From assembly GCF_001685355.1 (NCBI RefSeq), contig NZ_CP016438.1, positions 2,852,001-2,916,000 on the forward strand: a stretch of DNA of 64,000 nt. The letters are read 5' to 3'. The notes beneath the pieces are model-generated. The model was given only the letters and a program-made list of their open reading frames with translations. It ran no database searches and was not told the origin of the DNA. Position 1 is the stretch's first letter. Each line of letters begins with the position of its first letter. Positions 45,214-54,380 of this stretch are shown one piece after another. Position numbers and translations under genes: made by a program. This stretch comes from Streptomyces lincolnensis (GTDB taxonomy: Bacteria > Actinomycetota > Actinomycetes > Streptomycetales > Streptomycetaceae).

Positions 45214-45894
45214 CTACGCCACGTGTCGTAGCCGCTTCGCGAACTCCGCCGTCGCGGCGCCGGGGTCGTCCGCCTCGGTGATCGCCCGGACGACCACGAC
45301 CCGGCGGGCGCCCGCCTCAAGCACCTCGTCGAGATTGCCGAGGTCGATGCCGCCGATCGCGAACCAGGGGCGCCCGGTGCCGAGCGCGGCGGTGTACCGG
45401 ACCAGGTCGAGGCCGGGCGCGTGGCGGCCGGGCTTGGTGGGGGTGGGCCAGCAGGGCCCGGTGCAGAAGTAGTCGACGCCCTCCTGGACGGCGGCCGCGG
45501 CGGCCTCGGACTCGGAGTGCGTGGAGCGGCCGATGAGGAGGTCGTCGCCGAGGATCGCCCGGGCGGCGGGGACGGGCAGGTCACCCTGGCCGAGGTGGAG
45601 GACGGCGGGTCCCCAGGGGTGGGCGGCGCGGGCCGCGTGCGCCACGTCGGCGCGGTCGTTCACCGCGAGGACCTTGCCGTACATGTGGCACTTGTCGGCG
45701 AACAGCTCCAGCCAGCCCAGTTCCTCGTCCGCCTCCAGGGTCTTGTCACGGAGCTGGATGAAGTCGACGCCGTTCTCCAGGACCGCGTCCAGGAACTCGG
45801 GCAGGTCGCCCTGCTTCTTGCGGGCGTCCGTGCAGAGATAGAGCCGGGCGTCGGACAGCTGGGCGCGGGCGTCGGTGTCGGACGTGACGGGCAT
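45214..45894 (-). CDS. thiE: Thiamine phosphate synthase
   Basis: 226 residues, TIM barrel. Motifs are [65 protein letters not shown] and [20 protein letters not shown], all ThiE-type pyrophosphate and substrate loops. It joins the thiazole and the hydroxymethylpyrimidine phosphates to make thiamine phosphate. The start is ATG 45894. It is separate from and opposite to the thiOSG operon, and no TPP riboswitch is seen in its own upstream region (45895-46089). Confidence 0.95.
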   Translation of the reverse strand: MPVTSDTDARAQLSDARLYLCTDARKKQGDLPEFLDAVLENGVDFIQLRDKTLEADEELGWLELFADKCHMYGKVLAVNDRADVAHAARAAHPWGPAVLHLGQGDLPVPAARAILGDDLLIGRSTHSESEAAAAAVQEGVDYFCTGPCWPTPTKPGRHAPGLDLVRYTAALGTGRPWFAIGGIDLGNLDEVLEAGARRVVVVRAITEADDPGAATAEFAKRLRHVA

Positions 45895-46089
45895 GCGGAT
45901 GTCCCCCCGGGTGTGGTGGTGTACGGGCCGTGGGCCGGTGCGGTCGGCGGCGGGCCGTAGTGAACCACAGGCGTGGCTCCACGGACCGCGACGGATCCCG
46001 GCCGTGGCCACGGGGCCGCGGCCGACCGTGGCCGTGACGCGCGCGCCACGGCCCGTACTCCGGACGGTGTTCGGATCAGTCTGTTCGGA

Positions 46090-46461
46090 TCAGACGGCGA
46101 GCGCCTGGGCCCGGCGCTTCACCTCCGTGCCGCGATTCTCGCTGAGGGCCTGTGCGGGGGTGCCGGGCAGGCTCTCGTCGGGGGTGAAGAGCCACTCCAG
46201 CATCTCTTCGTCGCTGAAGCCGTCGTCCCGCAGGAGCGTCAGGGTCCCGGACAGGCCCTTGACGACCTTCTGCTCGGCCCCGTCGATGAAGGCGGCGGGA
46301 ACGTGCAGCGCGCGGTTCTCACCACGGCGTACGGCGATGAGCTGGCCGTCCTTGACCAGCTGCCGCACACGCGTCACCTCGACATCCAGCATTTCCGCGA
46401 TGTCGGGGAGGGTGAGCCAGGCGGGGACGAGAGCATCGATCTTTGCGTCAATCTCGGTCAC
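46090..46461 (-). CDS. Rv2175c family DNA-binding protein
   Basis: 123 residues. A winged-helix-like domain (TLPDIAEMLDVEVTRVRQLV, then DGQLIAVRRGENRALHVPAA) is followed by a C-terminal region SGTLTLLRDDGFSDEEMLEW. The family matches mycobacterial Rv2175c, a DNA-binding protein phosphorylated by the kinase PknL; a PknL-like kinase gene lies 4.3 kb away at 50742. GTG 46461 was chosen as the family start; a GTG at 46485 extends the frame by eight residues. No Shine-Dalgarno is visible upstream of 46461. Confidence 0.88.
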   Translation of the reverse strand: MTEIDAKIDALVPAWLTLPDIAEMLDVEVTRVRQLVKDGQLIAVRRGENRALHVPAAFIDGAEQKVVKGLSGTLTLLRDDGFSDEEMLEWLFTPDESLPGTPAQALSENRGTEVKRRAQALAV

Positions 46462-46527
46462 GGAAACAAGCGTGCCATCCCGCACTGACAGTAGGAAGCC
46501 AGGACCCCCCGACCTGCGCTTTTCGTG

Positions 46528-47754
46528 CTACGCCGTGGCCGTCTTCAAGGGCCTCGCCGGATCCGTCAGCAGCGCCGGGTCCATCGGGGTGCCCGCCTCG
46601 ATCAGCCGCCGGCCCTGGGCCAGGTCCCGGGGGCGGCCCACCGCGAGCAGGGCGACCAGGCGGTTCTCGCGCAGCCAGCACACCGTCCAGGCCGGCCCTG
46701 TGGGCTCGCCGCGCCACAGGGTGGTGTCGGCGAAGGTGTGGTGACCGGCGTACTGGACGAAGCGGCCGAACTGCTCGGACCAGAAGTACGGGACCGGGTC
46801 GTAGACCGCCGTGGCCTCGCCGACGGCCTCGCCGAGGATGTTCGCGGCGACCGTGCGCGGGCCCTGGAGGGCGTTGTCCCAGTGGTGGACCAGGAGGCGC
46901 TCGCCGTAGCGCCCCGAGGGGAAGGAGGCGCAGTCGCCGACCGCGTAGACGTCCGGTGCGGAGGTGCGCAGGCGGTCGTCGGCGACGACGTCGCCGTGCG
47001 GGCCGAGCGCGATGCCGGAACCGGCCAGCCAGGCCGTGGCGGGGCGGGCGCCGATGCCGACGACGACGGCGCCGGCGGACAGCCGCGAGCCGTCGTCCAG
47101 CAGGACGGCGCCGGGCTCGACGCGCGCCACGCGCGCGTGGGTGCGCAGGACGGCACCGGCGTCGGCGTACCAGGAGGCCATCGGCGCGGTCACCTCGGCG
47201 GGCAGCGCGCCCGCGAGGGGGCGGTCCGCGGCCTCGACGACCGTCACCGCGCAGCCCGCCCCGCGCGCGGCCGTGGCGAACTCGGCGCCGATCCAGCCCG
47301 CGCCGACGACCACGATGTCGTGCTGCCGGGCCAGCACCGGGCGCAGCCGCTCGGCGTCGTCCAGGGTGCGCAGCAGATGGACGCCGGGGACGCCCTCGGC
47401 GCCCGGCAGCCGGATCGGTTCGGCGCCGGTGGCCAGGACCAGGACGTCGTAGGGCACCGGCCCCTCGGCGGTGTCCAGCTCGTGGTCGGCGGGGCGCACG
47501 CCGAGGACCTCCCGGCCGAGCCGCAGGTCGATGCCAAGACTCTCGAAGTCCACCTCGAAGGCGGAGTCCTCGGCCTTGCCCAGCAGGACGGCCTTCGACA
47601 GCGGGGGCCGGTCGTACGGCTGGTGGGGCTCGGCGCCGATCACCGTCACGCCGCCGGTGAAGCCCTGTTCCCGCAGGGCGACCGCGGTCTGCACCCCGGC
47701 CATGCCCGCGCCGACGACGACCACCCGCCGCTGCGACTGCGTCTGCTCGCTCAC
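46528..47754 (-). CDS. Ferredoxin reductase-like FAD/NAD(P)-binding oxidoreductase
   Basis: 408 residues. The two dinucleotide motifs are VVVVGAGMAGVQTAVALREQ (FAD) and IVVVGAGWIGAEFATAARGA (NAD(P)H), separated by LVLATGAEPIRLPG; VYAVGDCASFPSG is the C-terminal FAD contact. The overall pattern is that of ferredoxin/rubredoxin reductases that pair with P450s or Rieske dioxygenases. No ferredoxin or P450 gene adjoins it. GTG 47754 lies 6 nt from a TAAGGT -10 box, so the mRNA is probably leaderless. Confidence 0.9.
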   Translation of the reverse strand: MSEQTQSQRRVVVVGAGMAGVQTAVALREQGFTGGVTVIGAEPHQPYDRPPLSKAVLLGKAEDSAFEVDFESLGIDLRLGREVLGVRPADHELDTAEGPVPYDVLVLATGAEPIRLPGAEGVPGVHLLRTLDDAERLRPVLARQHDIVVVGAGWIGAEFATAARGAGCAVTVVEAADRPLAGALPAEVTAPMASWYADAGAVLRTHARVARVEPGAVLLDDGSRLSAGAVVVGIGARPATAWLAGSGIALGPHGDVVADDRLRTSAPDVYAVGDCASFPSGRYGERLLVHHWDNALQGPRTVAANILGEAVGEATAVYDPVPYFWSEQFGRFVQYAGHHTFADTTLWRGEPTGPAWTVCWLRENRLVALLAVGRPRDLAQGRRLIEAGTPMDPALLTDPARPLKTATA

Positions 47755-47787
47755 CTGATCACCTTAGACAACTGACCAACAGTCAGT
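47755..47787 (-). promoter_or_regulatory. Leaderless promoter with a TetR-like inverted repeat
   Basis: On the minus strand TAAGGT (47766-47761) is followed by six bases and then the GTG start at 47754, the spacing of a leaderless transcript. Just upstream an inverted repeat with ACTGAC (47771-47776) and GTCAGT (47782-47787) and a 5-nt spacer may bind a TetR-type regulator; its half-sites equal those of the operator at 37572-37593 but the spacing differs. Confidence 0.5.
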
Positions 47788-47812
47788 CAGGAGTCCCCCA
47801 CCATGAAGTCGG

Positions 47813-48163
47813 TCAGGAGTCCTGCTCCGTGACCTGCTCCACGACGCTGGTTCCTCTGCCCTCCTGCGACTCCCACTCCCAGGTCTCCTCCAGCCGCACC
47901 CGGCCGTCGGGCAGCTCGACGACGGTGGACACGCAGTGCCCGGAGGACGTCGAGCCGTCGCGCTTGAGCTGGACGTACCTGAAGTCGAGACGGTCGCCCT
48001 CGCGGGTCCCCAGCAGCTGTCCGCGCACGACGTCGCCGCCCGCGTACTCGGCCCAGATCTCGCCGTCCTTCTCGTGGTACGCGAAGCGGGTCCGGGTGCC
48101 CACCTGACCTGGGGCCTGGTCGGCGACGGGGGCGAGGACGAGGCCGTCGAGCGAGCGTGCCAC
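47813..48163 (-). CDS. Conserved small protein of unknown function
   Basis: 116 residues, no membrane segment. It is rich in beta-strand-like sequence (TRTRFAYHEKDGEIWAEYAG, RLDFRYVQLKRDG) and ends EQDS. I do not recognise a domain, though the alternation of strands resembles small calycin-like or N-acetylglutamate-synthase-like annotations that I would not rely on. The start GTG 48163 is 160 bp from the thiO start on the opposite strand and shares the intergenic region with the TPP riboswitch. Confidence 0.7.
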   Translation of the reverse strand: MARSLDGLVLAPVADQAPGQVGTRTRFAYHEKDGEIWAEYAGGDVVRGQLLGTREGDRLDFRYVQLKRDGSTSSGHCVSTVVELPDGRVRLEETWEWESQEGRGTSVVEQVTEQDS

Positions 48164-48222
48164 GGGCGGAGGCTCCCTTACTGAGACTTACGACGTCGGG
48201 CTAGGGTGGCCAACGTAGAGCA

Positions 48223-48313
48223 CTCGCGGGAGCCCGGACGCACCGGGCTGAGAGGGAGGCTGGGCGGCCTCCGACCGTACGAACCTGATCCGGGTCATGC
48301 CGGCGAAGGGAGG
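48223..48313 (+). promoter_or_regulatory. TPP riboswitch (THI element)
   Basis: The sequence holds GGGAGCCCG near the 5' side, CTGAGAGGGAGGC in the pyrimidine-sensing helix, GACCGTACGAACCTGATCCG (48272-48291) in the pyrophosphate-sensing part and GCGAAGGGAG at the 3' end (48303-48312). These are the defining TPP riboswitch segments. It lies 13 bp before the thiO start, so ligand binding should block translation or transcription of thiOSG. A TAGGGT -10 box is at 48202-48207, about 7 nt before the expected start. Confidence 0.95.
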
Positions 48314-48325
48314 GGCTGGACGCCC

Positions 48326-49501
48326 ATGTCGCGTACGCACACATCAGACGTCCTCGTCGTGGGGGGCGGAATCATCGGGCTCGTCACGGCGTGGCGGGCC
48401 GCGCAGCGCGGGTTCACCACGGCCGTCGTGGATCCCGAACCGGGCGGCGGGGCCGCCCAGGTGGCGGCCGGGATGCTGGCCGCCGTCACGGAACTGCACT
48501 ACGGCGAGCAGACCCTGCTCGGTCTGAACCTCGCCTCGGCCCGCCGCTATCCGGACTTCGCGGCCGAGCTCACCGACCTCACCGGGCTCGACCTCGGCTA
48601 CCGGCGGTGCGGCACGCTCGCCGTCGCGCTCGACGCCGACGACCGCGCCCATCTGCGCGAACTGCACATTCTGCAACGGCAGTCGGGGCTGGAGTCCGAG
48701 TGGCTGTCCGGCCGGGAGTGCCGGCGCCTGGAGCCCATGCTCGCGCCGGGCGTGCGCGGGGGCCTGCGGGTCGACGGCGACCACCAGATCGACCCGCGCC
48801 GCCTCACCGGGGCGCTGCTGGCCGCGTGCGAGCGGGCGGGTGTGGTCTTCCACCGGGGATGGGCCGAGCGGCTCACCGTCCTGCGGGAGCGGGCGGCGGG
48901 CGTGGTCACGCGCGACGGCGAGGCGCTGGGCGCGGGGCAGGTGGTCCTCGCCGGGGGCAGTCTGAGCGGGCGGCTGGCGGGGGTCCCCGGTGACGTACTG
49001 CCTCCCGTACGGCCCGTGAAGGGGCAGGTGCTGCGGCTGACCGTGCCGGAGCGGTTCGCGCCGTTCCTGAGCCGGACCGTGCGGGCCGTGGTGCGGGGCA
49101 GCCAGGTCTATCTGGTGCCGCGCGAGAACGGCGAGCTGGTGGTCGGGGCGACCAGCGAGGAGCTGGGCTGGGACACCACGGTGACCGCGGGCGGGGTGTA
49201 CGAGCTGCTGCGGGACGCGCACGAGCTGGTGCCCGGGATCACGGAACTGCCGCTCACGGAGACGCGGGCGGGCCTGCGGCCCGGCTCCCCGGACAACGCG
49301 CCGCTGCTCGGCCCGACCGGCCTGGACGGACTGCTGCTGGCCACCGGGCACTACCGCAACGGGGTGCTGCTGACGCCGGTCACCGGCGACGCGCTGGCCC
49401 ATGCGCTGACCACCGGTGAACTCCCCGAAGAGGCCCGCCCGTTCACGCCGAAGCGTTTCATCAGCACGGCACCCATGGCACTCGTGGAGCAGCCCGCATG
49501 A
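48326..49501 (+). CDS. thiO: Glycine oxidase ThiO
   Basis: 391 residues, D-amino acid oxidase family. The FAD motif is VLVVGGGIIGLVTAWRAAQR, and GYRRCGTLAVAL, VDGDHQIDPRRLTGALL and TGHYRNGVLLTPVTGD are typical glycine oxidase segments. It oxidises glycine to the imine (dehydroglycine) used by ThiG. ATG 48326 follows the riboswitch; the reading frame before it lies within the riboswitch. Its stop overlaps the thiS start in ATGA. Confidence 0.95.
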   Translation: MSRTHTSDVLVVGGGIIGLVTAWRAAQRGFTTAVVDPEPGGGAAQVAAGMLAAVTELHYGEQTLLGLNLASARRYPDFAAELTDLTGLDLGYRRCGTLAVALDADDRAHLRELHILQRQSGLESEWLSGRECRRLEPMLAPGVRGGLRVDGDHQIDPRRLTGALLAACERAGVVFHRGWAERLTVLRERAAGVVTRDGEALGAGQVVLAGGSLSGRLAGVPGDVLPPVRPVKGQVLRLTVPERFAPFLSRTVRAVVRGSQVYLVPRENGELVVGATSEELGWDTTVTAGGVYELLRDAHELVPGITELPLTETRAGLRPGSPDNAPLLGPTGLDGLLLATGHYRNGVLLTPVTGDALAHALTTGELPEEARPFTPKRFISTAPMALVEQPA

Positions 49502-49716
49502 ACATCTCCGTCTCCATCACCGTCTCCGTCAACGGCGAGCCGCACGAGTTCGCCTCCGGCACGGCGCTCGACGCCGTCGTGCGCACCCTGACCCCGGCGC
49601 CCTCCGGAGTGGCCGCCGCCCTCAACGAAACCGTCGTCCCGCGCGCGCAGTGGCCCTCTACGCCCGTCTCCGAGGGCGACCGCGTCGAGGTCCTCACCGC
49701 CGTCCAAGGAGGCTGA
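49498..49716 (+). CDS. thiS: Sulfur carrier protein ThiS
   Basis: 72 residues with a ubiquitin-like fold; it ends in VQGG, the Gly-Gly tail that becomes the thiocarboxylate. ATG 49498 overlaps the thiO stop, and thiG starts four bases after the thiS stop. It delivers sulfur to ThiG for the thiazole ring. Confidence 0.95.
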   Translation: MNISVSITVSVNGEPHEFASGTALDAVVRTLTPAPSGVAAALNETVVPRAQWPSTPVSEGDRVEVLTAVQGG

Positions 49717-50514
<798 letters not shown>

Positions 50515-50577
50515 GGGCACGGGGGTCCGGCCGGAGAGGCGGGGACAGCTTGAGCAGAGGGCGACTGCCCTTACCTC

Positions 50578-50626
50578 AAGGGGCGCGGGGAACTGCGCGA
50601 CCAGCCCCCACTCAGCCGCAGCCGAA
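50578..50626. repeat. Streptomyces intergenic repeat (REP-like)
   Basis: AAGGGGCGCGGGGAACTGCG at 50578-50597 continues with CGACCAGCCCCCAC (50598-50611) and CAGCCGCAG (50613-50621). I recognise this block as a common dispersed intergenic repeat in Streptomyces genomes. GGGGC (50580-50584) can pair with GCCCC near 50604-50608 to make a hairpin, which may also terminate thiG transcription. It lies between thiG and the kinase gene. Confidence 0.75.
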
Positions 50627-50706
50627 CAATCGTCCCCACGCCATCCGCTGCGTGCGATCCGCGTCACAGCTCCGCTTCAGTCCAGCCCCGAAATACCCCG
50701 ATCCCG

Positions 50707-50734
50707 CTGGACTGTCAGCGACAACTCGTACACT
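50707..50734 (+). promoter_or_regulatory. Promoter of the PASTA kinase gene, probably leaderless
   Basis: TACACT (50729-50734) is an HrdB-type -10 box with CTGGAC (50707-50712) 16 nt upstream. The GTG start lies at 50742, seven bases after the -10, which is where transcription should begin. No Shine-Dalgarno is present. Confidence 0.6.
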
Positions 50735-50741
50735 CACCTGC

Positions 50742-52673
50742 GTGGATACGACCCTTCAGGACCCGCTGGTCGGGCAGCTGCTCGACGGCCGCTATCGCGT
50801 GGACGCGCGTATCGCGGTCGGCGGGATGGCCACGGTCTACCGGGCCCTGGACACCCGCCTGGACCGCGTGCTCGCGCTCAAGGTGATGCACCCCGCGCTC
50901 GCCGCCGACGGGGTCTTCGTCGAGCGGTTCATCCGGGAGGCGAAGTCCGTCGCCCGGCTCGCGCACCCCAATGTCGTGCAGGTCTTCGACCAGGGCACCG
51001 ACGGGTCGTACGTCTACCTGGCCATGGAGTACATCGCGGGCTGCACCCTGCGTGACGTGCTGCGCGACCGCGGGGCGCTCCAGCCCCGGGCCGCGCTCGA
51101 CATCCTGGAGCCGGTCCTGGCCGCGCTCGGTGCCGCGCACCGCGCCGGGTTCGTGCACCGGGACATGAAGCCGGAGAACGTGCTGATAGGGGACGACGGC
51201 CGGGTCAAGGTCGCCGACTTCGGTCTCGTGCGCTCCGTGAACACGGTCACCAGCACCACCGGCGCCGTCCTCGGCACCGTCTCCTACCTCGCGCCGGAGC
51301 AGATCGAGCAGCCGGGCGCCGCCGACCCCCGGGTCGACGTGTACGCGTGCGGTGTCGTCCTGTACGAGATGCTCACCGGCGAGAGGCCCCACGACGGGGA
51401 CTCCCCCGCGATCGTGCTGTACAAGCACCTCCACGAGGACGTGCCGCCGCCCTCGGCCCTGGCCCCGGGGCTGGCGTACGAACTGGACGAGCTGGTGGCG
51501 TCCGCGACGGCCCGCAACCCCGATCTGCGCCCGTACGACGCGGTCGCGGTGCTCGCCCAGGCGCGGGAGGCGCGCGCCGGGCTGAGCGCGGACCAGCTGG
51601 ACGCCGTGCCGCCGCAGGCGAACTCCGCGGCGCAGGACACCTCCGACAACCGCACGAGCGTGATCCCGCGTTCGCTGACCGTCCCCCGGCCGCTGCCGGT
51701 CAACGAGGACGAGCCCGAGGGCGGCTACCACCGCACGAGCCGGCTGGAGTCGGCGCCGCCCCCGCCCCCGCGCCGCCGGAGCGGACCGCGGCCCCGTCTC
51801 GTGGCGATCGTCGCCGCCGTGCTGCTGGTCCTCGGTGTCGGCGCGGGCGTCTGGTACATCAACGCCGGCCAGTTCACCGAGGTCCCGAGACTGCTGGAGA
51901 AGACCGAGGCGCAGGCCCGGGACCGGCTGGAGTCGGCCGGGCTGGACGTCGGTGACGTCAAGCACGCCTACAGCGACACCTTCAAGCGCGGCACCGTCAT
52001 GAGCTCCGACCCGGGGCCCGGCAGCCGGATCCGCAGCAACGACTCCGTGTCGTTCACCGTCTCGGACGGCCCGGAGACGGTCCGGGTGCCCGACGTGGAG
52101 GGTTACCGCCTGGACAAGGCGAGGTCCCTGCTGAAGGACGGCGGGCTGGAGCCGGGCATGGTCACCCGGGAGTTCAGCGAGGACGTCCCGAGGGGCTCCG
52201 TCATCTCCACCGCCCCGGACAAGGGCACCGAGCGGCGGGCGGGCTCGGCGATCGCGCTCACCGTCAGCAAGGGCAGCCCGATCGACGTCCCGGACGTCAC
52301 CGGCCGGACCGTCGAGGACGCGCGGGCGGAGCTGGAGGAGGCGGGCCTGAAGGTGAAGGTCGCCCCCCAGCAGGTCACCTCCTCGGAGTTCGACAAGGGC
52401 CAGGTCGCCCGGCAGACACCGGCGGACGGCAGGCAGGCCGCCGAGGGCGACACCGTGACGCTGACCGTGTCCAAGGGCCCCGAGATGATCGAGGTCCCGG
52501 ACGTGGTGGGCGACAAGGTGGACGACGCGAAGGCCGCCCTGGAGGGCGCCGGCTTCCAGGTCGACGAGGACCGCGGACTGCTCGGGCTCTTCGGCGACAC
52601 CGTGAAGAACCAGTCCGTGGCGGGCGGGGAGAGTGCACCCAAGGGGTCGACGATCACGATCACCATCCGCTGA
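50742..52673 (+). CDS. Ser/Thr protein kinase with PASTA domains (PknB/PknL type)
   Basis: 643 residues. The kinase domain occupies about 16-275, with the Gly-rich loop near GGMATVYRALDTR, the catalytic Lys in LALKVMHP, the loop FVHRDMKPENVLIGDDGR, the metal motif VADFGLVRS and APEQ. A transmembrane helix (about 352-372) follows a linker. Four PASTA repeats (about 375-643) form the extracytoplasmic part, each with the VPD/VPR type start and SKGP or VSDGP end. PASTA domains bind peptidoglycan fragments or lipid II. The proximity of an Rv2175c-type substrate gene suggests PknL-type pairing. The start is GTG 50742. Confidence 0.95.
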   Translation: MDTTLQDPLVGQLLDGRYRVDARIAVGGMATVYRALDTRLDRVLALKVMHPALAADGVFVERFIREAKSVARLAHPNVVQVFDQGTDGSYVYLAMEYIAGCTLRDVLRDRGALQPRAALDILEPVLAALGAAHRAGFVHRDMKPENVLIGDDGRVKVADFGLVRSVNTVTSTTGAVLGTVSYLAPEQIEQPGAADPRVDVYACGVVLYEMLTGERPHDGDSPAIVLYKHLHEDVPPPSALAPGLAYELDELVASATARNPDLRPYDAVAVLAQAREARAGLSADQLDAVPPQANSAAQDTSDNRTSVIPRSLTVPRPLPVNEDEPEGGYHRTSRLESAPPPPPRRRSGPRPRLVAIVAAVLLVLGVGAGVWYINAGQFTEVPRLLEKTEAQARDRLESAGLDVGDVKHAYSDTFKRGTVMSSDPGPGSRIRSNDSVSFTVSDGPETVRVPDVEGYRLDKARSLLKDGGLEPGMVTREFSEDVPRGSVISTAPDKGTERRAGSAIALTVSKGSPIDVPDVTGRTVEDARAELEEAGLKVKVAPQQVTSSEFDKGQVARQTPADGRQAAEGDTVTLTVSKGPEMIEVPDVVGDKVDDAKAALEGAGFQVDEDRGLLGLFGDTVKNQSVAGGESAPKGSTITITIR

Positions 52674-52707
52674 CGGACCATCCCCGACCGCATGACACCC
52701 TGAATCC

Positions 52708-53571
52708 GTGACGATTCAGCGCAACCCCGTCGGCGGCCACGTCCCCGTGGCCGGCGGCCTGCACTCCGTGGGCCTGTCGTACGCCCATGACCTCAAGGCC
52801 GAGACCGTCCAGGTCTTCGTCGCCAACCCGCGCGGCTGGGCCACACCCACCGGGAATCCCCGCCAGGACGAGGAGTTCCGCGCGGTGTGCGAGGCCGAGT
52901 CGATCCCGGCGTACGTCCATGCCCCGTACCTGATCAACTTCGGCTCGCACACCGAGGCGACCGTGGAGAAGTCGGTCGAGTCACTGCGGCATTCGCTGCG
53001 GCGCGGGCGGGAGATCGGGGCGCTGGGCGTGGTCGTGCACACCGGCAGCGCGACCGGCGGACGGGAGCGTTCCGTGGCCCTGAAGCAGGTGCGGGAGCAC
53101 CTGCTGCCGCTGCTCGACGAGCTCACCCACGACGACGACCCGTATCTGCTCCTGGAGTCGACCGCCGGGCAGGGCGCCTCGCTGTGCTCGCGGACCTGGG
53201 ACTTCGGGCCGTACTTCGAGGCGCTGGACGCCCATCCCCGGCTGGGCGTGTGCCTGGACACCTGCCACATCTTCGCGGCCGGGCACGACCTGACGGGGCC
53301 GAGCGGTATGCACCAGACCCTGGACCTGCTGGTGGACACGGTCGGCGAGGGCCGGCTGAAGCTGATCCACGCCAACGACTCCAAGGACGTGGTCGGCGCC
53401 CACAAGGACCGCCACGAGAACATCGGCGCCGGTCACATCGGCGAGGACCCGTTCCGCGAACTCATGACCCACCCCGCCACCGAGGGCGTACCGCTGATCA
53501 TCGAGACGCCCGGCGGCAAGGAGGGGCACGCGGCGGACGTGGAGCGGCTGAAGAAGCTGCGGGACGGCTGA
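52708..53571 (+). CDS. nfo: Deoxyribonuclease IV (AP endonuclease, Nfo family)
   Basis: 287 residues, TIM barrel. Metal-binding motifs include AYVHAPYLINFGSHTEA, GVVVHTGSATGGRERSVALK, YLLLESTAGQGASLC, GVCLDTCHIFAAGHDL and LKLIHANDSKDVVGAHKDRH, matching the three-zinc site of endonuclease IV. It cleaves abasic DNA in base-excision repair. The GTG at 52708 follows a short gap after the kinase gene. Confidence 0.95.
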   Translation: MTIQRNPVGGHVPVAGGLHSVGLSYAHDLKAETVQVFVANPRGWATPTGNPRQDEEFRAVCEAESIPAYVHAPYLINFGSHTEATVEKSVESLRHSLRRGREIGALGVVVHTGSATGGRERSVALKQVREHLLPLLDELTHDDDPYLLLESTAGQGASLCSRTWDFGPYFEALDAHPRLGVCLDTCHIFAAGHDLTGPSGMHQTLDLLVDTVGEGRLKLIHANDSKDVVGAHKDRHENIGAGHIGEDPFRELMTHPATEGVPLIIETPGGKEGHAADVERLKKLRDG

Positions 53572-53572
53572 G

Positions 53573-54205
53573 TCAGAGCTCGGGGCCGTCCTCCGGTTCC
53601 TCCTGGTACGAGTACCGCTGTTCCTTCCAGGGGTCGCCGACGTTGTGATAGCCGCGCTCCTCCCAGAAGCCGCGGCGGTCGGCGGTCATGTACTCCACGC
53701 CGCGGACCCACTTGGGTCCCTTCCAGGCGTACAGATGCGGCACGACGAGGCGCAGCGGGAAGCCGTGTTCCGCGGTGAGCAGCTCGCCGTCCTTGTGGGT
53801 GGCGAAGATCGCGCGCTCGTCCGCGAAGTCGGCGAGGCGCAGGTTCGAGCTGAACCCGTATTCCGCCCACACCATCACATGGGTGACGCTCGGCGCGGGC
53901 GGGGCGATCTCCAGGATCGTCCGGGCCGGAACGCCGCCCCATTCGGATCCGAGCATGCTGAACTTCGTGACGCAGTGCAGATCGCCCACGACGGAGGTGT
54001 GCGGCAGGGCCGTGAACTCCTCGTGGTTCCAGCAGCGCTTCTCGCCGTCCGCGGTGGCGCCGAAGACCCGGAACTCCCAGCGCTCGGGACGGAACTTGGG
54101 GACCGGGCCGTAGTGCGTGACCGGCCAGCCGCGCTGGAGTCGCTGTCCCGGCGGAAGCTCGGAGTACGCCTCTTCTCCCGATTCGCGTTCCACCGGCTGA
54201 CCCAT
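53573..54205 (-). CDS. Sulfite oxidase-like molybdopterin oxidoreductase
   Basis: 210 residues. RPERWEFRVFGATADGEKRCW, VVGDLHCVTKFSMLGSEWGG (the Cys in LHCVTKFS is the expected Mo ligand) and WVRGVEYMTADRRGFWEERG match the MsrP/YuiH-like oxidoreductase fold. The protein is shorter than sulfite oxidase, with no heme domain and no Tat signal at the chosen start. It binds a molybdopterin cofactor; the substrate is unknown. ATG 54205 was chosen because GGAGAC lies just before; a longer frame adds 20 unconvincing residues. Confidence 0.88.
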   Translation of the reverse strand: MGQPVERESGEEAYSELPPGQRLQRGWPVTHYGPVPKFRPERWEFRVFGATADGEKRCWNHEEFTALPHTSVVGDLHCVTKFSMLGSEWGGVPARTILEIAPPAPSVTHVMVWAEYGFSSNLRLADFADERAIFATHKDGELLTAEHGFPLRLVVPHLYAWKGPKWVRGVEYMTADRRGFWEERGYHNVGDPWKEQRYSYQEEPEDGPEL

Positions 54206-54380
54206 GTCTCCATCCTGACAGACCCTGGGCAGTGCACATGACCAACCCCAGCCCATATCGGGCAATTAGAACTAAGCCTGCCCTTACTTACTAAGTGAAG
54301 ACTTACTGGACGATCTTCGTTCTCGGTGCAAGGATGCGGCGCAACCTGCCAGTTCCCCCCGGTTGGAAGGAGCCTCTGCG

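Noticed and set aside
45895..46089. TPP riboswitch ahead of thiE
   Set aside because: No CTGAGA or GCGAAGGGA-type segments are present on the minus strand.
46462..46485. Earlier GTG (46485) as start of the Rv2175c-type gene
   Set aside because: Homologues begin at the later GTG, and a TACTGT -10 box lies only two bases before 46485, so the transcript would probably start after it.
54255..54320. Possible iron box upstream of bfr
   Set aside because: TTAGAACTAAGCC matches the consensus only in its first four bases; too weak to call, unlike the bfd site.
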